From Sarcocystis neurona (Eukaryota; Apicomplexa; Conoidasida; Eucoccidiorida; Sarcocystidae), in NCBI GenBank assembly GCA_000727475.1, contig KL647301.1, positions 2,609,250 to 2,673,249 of the forward strand: a DNA stretch of 64,000 nt. Reading direction: 5' to 3'. Under the pieces are notes generated by a model, which ran no database searches, was not told the DNA's origin, and saw only the letters and a program-made list of their open reading frames with translations. Shown here in pieces: positions 50,921-61,800 of this stretch. How positions within the stretch are numbered: the first letter of the stretch is position 1; each line of letters begins with the position of its first letter. The translations under genes and the position numbers were made by a program.

Positions 50921-52844
50921 CATAATCCCCTAGCGAGATCGGCGCGAACGTGTATAAGGCACATGTTTTTGCTTACCTACACGCGTACTTGTTTCCCTTT
51001 GTGTCGGTGGATCAACGCGAGTCCGTGTACGTCTTTTGTATCACGTCTGTATTATATGTGTATGTATATATATATATATGTGGACTTGGGTACATACGCA
51101 TTCTCGAAGAGGTATGTGTGAGGTGTGTTTCTGAGGCTTGGGGACCACGTAGACGTACGCATGGCGTTAGATATTTTTCTGAATAAACAGACAGGGTCAG
51201 TGTGCTCTAAGACGGAATTTTGCTGGTTGAAGAGTAAAGCGTATGGGGATAGGGTGCCTGACACTAGCGTCCCGACAGTACAGCCTGTGTAGTTGCACCG
51301 GGAGCGTCAGGTCATTCATTGCAGTCGCCACTTTTTTTAGCCTCCTGCATATTGTACCGGTGACAGAGTAGACCCTTTTTATCTGCAATAGAGAGCTCAA
51401 GGGGCCATTTTTGAATGGTCACAAGGGTACTGATATGTGTGTAATGGGGAGTACACAAATGTTCACATAGGCGTGGGAACACGCGTGCTCCTGTTCACAC
51501 CAGAGGAATGCTGAAGTCAGAGCTGCAGGTCAGTCTTGCGGAATGTATCTGGACCGCGCCAACTTTTAAATAGAGTTTATGTGAGTCTTTTTATAAGTGC
51601 CAACGGTGTGGTGGGCATACGGGTACGTATCGTTCACAGTAACGGACACACTGATGATGTTTTCAGGAAAACCGTTACACGCTTCCATTTCCGGCAACGT
51701 ATACGTATGTAATGCTTATGAAGCGACACCGTGACGGAAAAGCCAACACTTCTTTCCAAGTGTGAAAAAGCGTTTCAAGCCAAATATCTTGAAGTGAGGG
51801 AAACGCTTTGCACGTGCAGTGCAGAATGTGACATTATCCGCTTTCCCAAGAACATCACTTTTTTCATTCAACTCGGAGAAAATTTTGGACGAATGACGTC
51901 CTGTTGCAGTCAAAGTCATTTTGGAGGAATGAGGTCCTGTTGCAGTCAAAGTCTTCTGCCGGTCTCCCCACCGCCCAAGTTTGCTTAACACAGCAATGTG
52001 GATCACAGCTCTTCTCGGCAATGAAACTCAGAATAACAGCTCGCCCTCGTGGCTCGATTGATCCTGTTTGTCTATCAAAAAATACTTCTAGACTTGGACG
52101 CCTCGTGTTATCCATTTTGATAGATAAGTGTGTGAGTTGACGCGGTGGTGAGCATGTGCGTGACGGGTTTTTCTACACGCGTCGACGTATTTCCTTACGT
52201 GACGAGGTTTCCGTAAACACTCTAATGTGTTGGTTGCATCATGAGCTTGGAAAGCAGAAACGTGTTTCGGAAGATCACTTCTTGCAAACACTACCGTCCA
52301 GATCAGGCGGTTTATTTTAAACGTCTTGACGTTTCCGGGCCACGCGAATGGTCACCTGCAGGTACAAGAAGCCTCGGAGCGTGTTCTTGAGGCTCTCTTG
52401 ACATGCCAGCTCTCACCGCTGTATCACTGCCAAACATGAACTGGCTCGCGACGCTGAACAAGTGGCATCACGTTGTGTCGTTGTTAAGTCAGCTTTACAG
52501 TGGCCAGGAAGAGGATTGTGGCCACTTCACACAGATATGTTTTCTACATTCGCGCACTTCAAATCTTTCAGGTTATTTTGTTAAACAAGGTCACTCGCCC
52601 ACATAAGCACAGTTTTCACTGACACAGCTAGCGCACAACTCCGTCGGCAGATTACTGCGAGCAACTCTTCACTTATATTTCACAGTGTTGTTTCGTGTGG
52701 ACTCCTCGCTACAATGGGCAGCCCTTTTCTACCTACACACTGAACAGTACAATCCAGACTCGTCATCTCTGTACATGCTATATGGTGGCCACACGTCCGT
52801 GAGACTTTGAAGTCGAGGATTCGCGTCGGTTACACTAGTGTTGT
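50921..52844. other. convergent intergenic region, lipid kinase and threonine synthase
   Basis: About 1.9 kb between two stop codons facing each other, so it must hold both 3' UTRs and polyadenylation signals, which cannot be placed. It contains a (TA)n run near 51065-51080 and a 36-bp tandem repeat at 51887-51957. No gene is recognisable; the short frames on both strands lack motifs. Confidence 0.6.
51887..51957 (+). repeat. 36-bp tandem repeat
   Basis: Two adjacent copies (51887-51922, 51923-51957) share GTCCTGTTGCAGTCAAAGTC with a few differences at the flanks. It lies in the convergent intergenic region. Confidence 0.85.
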
Positions 52845-55800
52845 TCAATCTTTTTTACCGGCAAGAATAAACACTTTTTCCACCAAGTTACGGAGGACAT
52901 CCGCACGCGACGGGATGTCTTGAAAATGCTGCTGCAGACGTTCCAGGTTTCGCAACTGCAGCACATGAAGAAATAGCCAGCAAGACAGTAAGAAGGTCCA
53001 AACGCCTGCAGGCAGGTGACAGATCATTTCCATACGCAGGTACTATTGTGGATCGTTGGTAATGCTTGTAGGATCACCCTGACTCAGTTCTGTCGAGATT
53101 TATACATTACATATCTAGCTGCCACCTAGTTGATGAAGATCGAACAGTGAGTACGCGGGAACGCACGATCAGTTGTGTTACGTGTGGCTCGAGATCCGCA
53201 GGCATAATGCTTCAGGGTTTCAGGTTTTACTGCCGCACGCCTAGGCACATGTGTGAAATGCTGCTCCATGAGAAATGTCTTCATTTCTTTGGATTCTATC
53301 CTCAATAACAATTTACTCAATATCACCTGGCTTTCCACAAATCTTCCTCCGGTCACACCCGATTTCAACTGAGCCCTTTTGAGACGAAGTTGTGGCATGA
53401 CTCATGAGGCACATTTTTCCCGCGTAGACTAGACGATTCTCTGCACGAATACGCACTTATCGGGTTGTACTCTGCGACGGGCTATTGTTCTGCAGAGAGT
53501 GTGACACTGGACATCCTTCATACAATGGTAGGGATGCCGCTCAGCATGTTATTTGCCAAGAGGTTGATCACTTAGTAGGTTACATGACACTGGTGCCTGC
53601 CATAGAGAAGCGGTTACTAGTTCAGGCCTTTCCTGTACCGGTGAGGTGTTCAGTGTGCCCTTTTGCAGGGACGCGTACATTTTGTTGCTCAAACAGACAG
53701 ATAAGGGCACGACGTAAGTGTTTTCCATAACTTCAGAGACTACATACGTCAGCGTGGGCAGCGAACACCTTGAAAAAGCAGTTTCACAGCCTTGCACAGA
53801 CACCCGTGCAGCCTGCAGCCTCTTGCTTCATTTCCCAGGCGGTAAACCGCTTGCTTATTCTATTTTTACTGGCACGGAAGTTTGTAGCTTTATACAAAGA
53901 GCGGTGTAGCGGGCTTCCTGCTGCGGCTAGTACACTGTGGACGTGAACAAATTCCACGGGATGCAGATGGAAAGGGAAGTAGGGCAGATGTATCACATTT
54001 CTTGCTTTCTGCAACATACTGTTCAATTCAAAATAGAAAAAGCACATTGTCTGCAGCTTGATCTACTGGACACAACTGATGATAGCGTGAAAAAATTTTG
54101 CTGCTAAGGTCGCAACAAGCTTGTAGAGTCGAGTCGGACTAAAACGAGAAGCAAGACAGTGGAGGTTGCTACTATTCTTTTCTCACCTCTTGCGGGATGC
54201 GTTTCTCCTCCTCCCAACCCACCAGGGGCAAGACAGTTTCAGGGAATTTACCGAAGTGAGCTGTACACGCCAGTAGATACGTGCAAGAAGAATAGGAAGA
54301 CAGCGACAGTAAACTGCGGCCACAACAACGTTGACGGTCCAGTCGCCTTTTTTGTTTTTCTTTCAACCGATGCGGCACGAACGGTGAGTGTGTAGGGCGT
54401 TGGACAGCTGGGGTTCCTTCACACATCAAATTGATAGTGCATCTTCCTCCTCCGTTTTCTCCAGTCTCCGTCCTTAGCGAGTTCCGTAGAAGAGGTTTTC
54501 TGGCTTCTCGCAGTTCATGTTCGTGTGGCGTCTGGTTCGCGTCCGCAGTCCTGCTGGTAGGTCGAAGTGCTGGGTCCTCCTTCATTTTGAGATAAGCAGC
54601 GTACCCTACAGCTACACGGACGAAGTGAGAAAGCAGCTCTAGATGCTGAGACACTGCACAACACGGAAGCACGAAGTCGACGCACAGGCAAACAAAGATC
54701 AACTTAGTGGCCGCTGCAATAGAGGCAAAGAAGCACCAAGGGCAGCGTGGTGAAAAAGTAGCAGTGAAATACAACATGGATACAAGCTACAATAGCAGTT
54801 TTCACACAGTTCTCGCGAAGAATATTTTCCCTGGACGAAGATGCATGACGGCAGCAGAGGTATGCGCTGGCAGGCGGCAGATGGGTGTAACTCATTAATG
54901 TAAACTTAGAGGAAGCACACAACAGTTGAAGAAATCTTCACAAGAATGGCCGTGACGTGAATTAGAAGCTAACCACCACGTTCAACTCCTGCCTGTGCGT
55001 TCCGCGTCGGCGAATCCTGGCTACTTAGAGCCTGCATCCCCCGTTTTTCACTGAGCAGCGGCTGGGTGGGTGACACACGTGCTCATCCTACACATATTTC
55101 ATCCGGCATCCTTGTACTCTATACACATATGTGAAGCAGGCTCTCATTCCAAGTAGGCTGGCCTGTCTGGGGGGGCACGCACGCGTCGGCGTAAGGGCAG
55201 TTCCTCTATTAGTCACCGGAAACATATCTCTTTCGCAGAGTGGCCACTTTTTACAAGCGCTGTCAACAGCCTCATGCAGGGCAATGCCCTTTCAGTGTAG
55301 CTCCTTGGCATGAATGCATGGCGTCCTTCATTTGAAATGTGCTGATTCCGAAACTTTAAGACGCTCCTTTAGTTGTGAAGTTTAGCAGAAAATGTCGATT
55401 TGCAGTCTTACCTGTGTGAGGGTCGATGATCTCGTTGTAGGTTGTGAACATAATTCTTATGGCTGCCTGTGTTTCTTCATCTTCAACACTGACGGCAAAA
55501 AAATACTTTCTGAAAAATTGCAGCACATTCGCACTCAACTGAACGGTGTCGGTTCGTGCATGTTGTCTCCCGCTGCTTCGTTCTTTTGCAACGGATGATG
55601 CTGCTGCTGATCCGTGACGGGTGCCCTGTTCCTTTTCCGGGGAGGTTCCACGAGCTGCTGCCGTAGTCGGGGCCGCACCGTCTCCTGAATCCTCGATTAC
55701 AAACTCACTTGTTGCGCATCGTTCGAGTGCTGCTGAAACGTTATCTTTGCATTGCTCTTCCTTTTTCACGACAGACACTTGCTCCTCGGCCGGTGCTGCA

Positions 55801-58800
55801 GCTCCCACACCTTCCAAATCTGGCTCTCCAATTTCGGAAGCACAGTTTTTCATTATTGCTGCGGTTGTTGTCGTTGCTGCTGATGCTGCCGCCTGCGGCA
55901 GAAAATCCTCTGTGGCCCAGCCTTTTGCCTTGCGCTCTTCGGTCAACTTCTCCGCAATTTCACCGGAGTTAGCGCCGAAAACTTCCGGTGCAGGGGGTGC
56001 GAATGTGAATGCCGCTGCAGAGACAGACAGTTGGGGGAGGGAGAAACTCAAACTCAAATTTCGTCTTCTGTACTATTGAAAGGCACAAACAGTCGTCCCT
56101 CTGCTGACTTCCAACAGCCGCACATACGTCCCCACACAACACACGCACACCTGTATGTAAACATTGGACACAGATTTGTGGAATTAGTGACAGCGCAGGC
56201 TGAAAGCGAACACTTCGTTAGAATCAGTCTTTTTCCCAAGAGAAAGCAGAGCGCCAGTCATTGACCCGTGCAGGTGGCTGGTGTCGCAAAGAGAGAAAAG
56301 AGCGTTTGTTCGAGATGACCAGAGAGAATTCCGCACTGCGGGTGTTTCGGGAGGAAACGACGTTGCGTCTTGCACTGAGCTTGAGACAGCGGACTAATTA
56401 ATCCACCTAGTCCCGCCTCATGTTGCACAAGGGCGTAGTCTGCTTCAGCAAGTACCGTGTATTCTCTGTCTTTCTGGAGTCACGACTGCCGAAAATGTGT
56501 AGTTGAAGCTGCCCAGTCCCGCGCCAAGGGTCACGTAGTGCCACTCTCGCTTCTACGCCTGTCTCACAACAGTTGCTGCGTGATGCTTTCTGGAACCATC
56601 AAAACGACGTAGCATCAAAGACGTTGTGACTTTTTTGACACTGATCGAAAACGGACAGAAGCGGAGTGAGACAGTGTCCAGATCCTGATGCACTTTTTCA
56701 CGCTGTTTTGGGTGCATAGGGTAGAACAACACCACGCTGTTGCACACGAACATGTAGTTGTAGAAGGTTGTCAAACGGTGGGATTTATCATCTAGTTTCT
56801 TGATTGTTGAGCGCCGCCCGGGAAGCGGATGACAGAGCAGTAACTTCCGACCAACTTCGTACGTACACCTTCTGGATTTGTGTGTAGCCGCACGTATGGA
56901 AGTTTCCTCTCTACCTCTCGACCACAGAATCTGGCACTCGTGGATACATTTGTCATAACTTCGTGCATCCACAAATGATGAAATAGGAAGAAAGCGCGCC
57001 ACAGCGCGTAGTAACGAACGAAGAAAGAGTCTAAAATTCCCTCCCGTTTACGGACGGATTCACAACAGGGTGAGAAAAAGTGGAGTGGTTCGCGAAAACT
57101 GTACAGAAAAGATCTAATTACCTACAAGAGAAAAAAGAACGACTCGAACTGCTGCTGGCTCTGTACTGGGAGGGCGAGTGAAAGCGTGTGATATCCGTTC
57201 ATCACGTGGAGAGAGAAATGCGGAAAAACGAACAGGTTGGGGATCTCAGTAGATGCGTTGCTTCTGCCTCACCGCCGCGTTGTGCCGTCTCTCTAGAACA
57301 TGGGTGCGGCAGCTGCTGCTGCGCAGTCTGCTCTGTTCGACAGGGCAGCTCCCGCTGCTGCGTGGACAAAAGCTTCTCCAGAAGAAGAAGGCGCTCGAAG
57401 TTGCTAGCTGCTGCAATGTCCATTGATGGACTGCACGTTTGACTCACGCTGCATCGCTGCACGGCCGGCCACAGCAGCACAACGTTGCGCACGCACAACA
57501 CACAGAAAAATTTACGTAGGCGTACAGGTGTAATATGCTTGTGTGTAATGTGTTGCAGTGCAATGTGAGCGAGTGCCGCCGCAAGAGAAAGTAGGCACAA
57601 TGCACCAAGGAAATCAAAATGATATATCCCCCATAGGTGACGGCCTTTCATATGCCCAGGATGTCCTCGGTCCCAGGTTCGTGTCATCGTCAATAAGCTT
57701 TGCGAACAGGCTCTGTCGTTTACTAGCGCCCTTAACAGGTTTCTGCTACTTGTTGCATAGAACAGTAGACGGAGTGGATTACGGTTGACAGTAGAATACA
57801 AGCATGTCCACTAATTACATGCATGAAACGACTACAGCCCCCAGATCGCGAGATGGCGGGTGGCGTGCCACTTCTGTGTGTGGGCATGTGCATGTGACAG
57901 TGCTTTCAAGAAGAAGAGGTCCCCAAGTGTGGCAAGATACTTCCGACTGACGCCTACGCCTCAACCTTCTATAGGACGAGGTGACAGAACTGTGCGGGTG
58001 TGCGCGCCTGAGGTTAAAAGGCACGACGAATGTCGATAAAGTTCAGACATCGAACTCTTCACGGACAAGACCGCGCCTCCAGTTTTGCTGTGGCACGAAG
58101 AGAAGACAACATAGCACACATCGACACGGAGGCGCCTACGATATCTACGCGGGATGCAGGATCGTAAACGCAAAAAACGAAAGTCTCAAAAGTGTGAGTT
58201 CATCGTTACGAACGCGTTTGGGTGCAGGCGCAACAAGGAGTCAGCAACAATGTGATTCCTAAAAGCATGCACGAAGATACGCACACGGTAGCGCATGTAG
58301 ACTTGTACGCCTGTGCATATTGTATATATATATATATGTCGAGAGAGGGGGGATACATACGTATGTATACACCTTCACATTTGTACACTGAATGAAGGTG
58401 CGTGCAAATACATGTGTATACATACGTATAAGTAAGACTCCCGATATTTGTGTGGATGTATAAAGATGTGTCTATTTTTGCGTCTATTTGTGATTGTGTA
58501 CAGAAGCTGTAGCGCCTACATGTACACGTAAGCTGGCAAAGAAAAAGGTGAAACGCGCGTCGAGTTGCCGTTCCGGGACGTCAACAATACCAGATGTCAC
58601 AAACGAATTCTATTACTAGTCACGTGTCGCACCCTACCTTCATCTCCCTTGCCACTGCTGTGGTATTGTGTATATATATATATATCGAATATAGAGACGT
58701 GTGTCTAAAGAGGTATGCGTAAACGTGTCTTACCACCAGAATTTAGTGGGGTATTCTGTGCTTTACAAACAAGTACATGTATATATATACGTAAATGTGC

Positions 58801-61800
58801 AAATATTTTTATGAAGACAAGGAAGGTGGACTGACGGAACTATAACGTCTGTTGGTGTGAAGTTACACAGCTCATGAAGTACCCCAGAAAAGCCCTTCAA
58901 TAAAAGCCCTCCGCACCCTTCTCGTGTGTATATACATATCTATTGACGTGTACGTATGTCGCCGTGGGTGTATCAGTCTGAATGTATTACTGCCTCCAAA
59001 TGTACGTACACACGAGTTTTATCCACGCACGCATATATACGTAAGGATTGCTCACCTTTTGAGGAAGTCGTGGTTGAATGGCGTCGTGCAGAGCCTTTTA
59101 ATAACAGGACCCCTTCACATTTTGGTGGCTACACATCTATTTATATATATAGTATACATGTACACATATAAGTGTTACCTTCTGGCTGCTGTACACATCC
59201 ATAGAGAAGCTCGTCAACTAATCGCCGTATACACTTTGCTCACCTATACTTATATATACAAAGGATATGTGTGCACACATAAGATTTTCCTGTACGCATG
59301 TTGCCCGTTGGGTGCTGTACAATTCACACAGAGAAGCTGCTCAATCACACATACAAGTATGCACAAAAACCTTAACATATATATGTTTGGATCTCTCAGC
59401 CGTTGATGCACGTATGTGCACTCACAAATGAGTAATTAAAATGCACACTTGAACAAATACATGTGCAGTGGGGATCACTGACCTTTTGGTAAAAACCGTG
59501 GTGGTAGGCTTGCACAAGCACATCATTGGTATTGGTGGCCAGCAGCAGCTTTCCAATGGGAGCCCCCATCATCTTCGCGAAAAGACAAGAAAAAATATTT
59601 CCGAAGTTTCCTGTTGGCACGACAAATGTGGGATAATTGCGAGAGCAAGAAACGGAGCTTCCCCTTGTTTCCTGTTGCAGAACGTGCACACCAGACGAAA
59701 CGACAAAGCAAGGCAGAACAGCTCTGCTGTATCTCTCTCCATAAGCAAAAATTTGGTTTCCTGCCCCTCGCTCTATACATCAGTGTACACCTGTACACAA
59801 AAGATTGTGATTGTGCGCTGCATATTGCGGTCCAGATATAATTTCTCCGCAACTGTTATTAGGTAGCCCGCGTGGCCGCACTGATATATGGATGTGTTGT
59901 CGAACTTCCTGACCGACGAACTCGTAAGTTCAGCTCTACGCACTCGTACAGAATAGCGTCTTACCAGAACGTACTCGTGTGTTTACATGTCACACCTATA
60001 CCTGAACACACATGTCTACAAGCATGAGTGCCCGTAGAACAACTTAGCCTCACTGTGGTCAGTTATGCCGCTATGTTATACGCATCATATATTCACAGCC
60101 ATACATACTGTCTACGGTACCCTGGCTGGATAGAACGTTAAACTTGTACAGGTGTGCCTCCTTCCCCTTACTGTCACGCGATAGCGTGTCTACGTGTGGA
60201 TACGCAACACTCAGCGGAGAAAAAGAAAGGTGCTGCACATTAGGCAACTCTCGGCATCAAAGAGGTGGAGAAGATCTTTTATTCTAGCTAGATTAGAGCC
60301 TTTGTGCACGCCTAGGCAGTTGCGTTCAACGCGAAAACAGCGGGCACATGCAAGCGTGCAAATGCAGTGACCTACAATTGCGAACACATGGGTTTCGAAG
60401 GCTGAGTGTGAACAACTTCCATGTTGCCAAGCCTCCCCGTAAGCGTCTCCCCCGTAGGTGCTCGTGCATACACCTGCTTACACGTTTATATATATATATA
60501 TATATATATGCGTATACGGGTAGGTGCACACTACGCAGGGACTGGTCTAGAGACTCCAGAAAGAAGTATGTAGAGTGCACGCAGTTGGACTAACATGGCA
60601 GAGTTTTTCGAGTTGAAGGGCCGCGTACCACCAATAGGCTGCCTGTACGAGAATCCGGATGCAATTGATGCTGTTCACAACACATAGTCTGCCTGCTGAA
60701 GCGGCTGTCGCGCGGGGACATGAATCCTGCTCTGCGTGGCCTGCTGTTGTTGCTGTTTCAAGGTTTCGGTGGGACTGCTGCGAATCTCCCCTTTTCAGCA
60801 CTGCCTTCACCATCTCCTGACAGTCATCAAAGGTGCCTGAACATCCGCCACAAAAATAGGCCTGGTTTTTATACATTTGCGCATGACGTAGCCGTGGAAC
60901 CGGACTCCAAAAGCGTCATCCCGGGTAAGTGAATCACCAGGAAATCTTTGTTCTCAACGAGGGAATACGCTTACGGGGAAGACACAGCTGCACGTGTGTG
61001 CGTATATTATGTACGTGCGTGACAGTGTCTGAGTGTGCGACTCCTGCTAGGCACAAACCTCTGGAGACCGCATATGTGACGCATCTGCCAGCCGTGTTCA
61101 CACACCAGTGCGCTTAGACACATCTATATGCTTCGCCGTCCGCTCCAAAAAATCTATTTAGTCGTGTATCCGTTGTGTTAACAAATGAGTACGTAAGCAC
61201 ACACACGTGTGACTGAGTGGACGGCTCTCTCGTGTGTAGTCACGCTGAAACTGTACGCACAGAGCCCAGCCCATTTTGAGAAGCCGAGAAAACACTGATT
61301 AGCTTGTCACGTTGATTTTTACCGTCAACTTGAAAACAGTGAACTGTAGGCTCATTGGTGGTGACCATCTGCAGTTTCTGTACGAGGGAAACTCTGTCCT
61401 TAGGAAAGAGAATTACGGTGTGAAGGCGAGGAGATTTATTCTTCAGGGCTACAGGAAAAGGCATCAAAGACAAAAAATGCGCACACCAAGAAGGTCTTGT
61501 CCGGCAACAACACAAGACAACGCAAAAGGAACGGCAAGACCTCAAATAGGCAGAAACGGTATCTACAAGACAGCGGAAATTTCTTTTTAGGATGTTCAGC
61601 GTACATCTAGAGAACGCCCGCACAACCAAGTCTCGTGTCTTGTGACGCTGTACGCATGATTTCCAAGAGTACACGATATACCACAAAAGCGTCTGCGACA
61701 ATATTGCATCGTAACAAAAGACTGCACACGGAGACAAGCGGGGGATCGAACGCAAAGATTCACACATTCCTCTCGGAAATTCTGGGCAAATACAATTCAG

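Noticed and set aside
54050..54120. Minus-strand string LVATLAAKFFHAII resembling the threonine synthase ATAHPAKF block
   Set aside because: A better match, TAHFGKFPETV, lies in the exon 54187-54611, which joins in phase to the terminal exon at 52845-52955.
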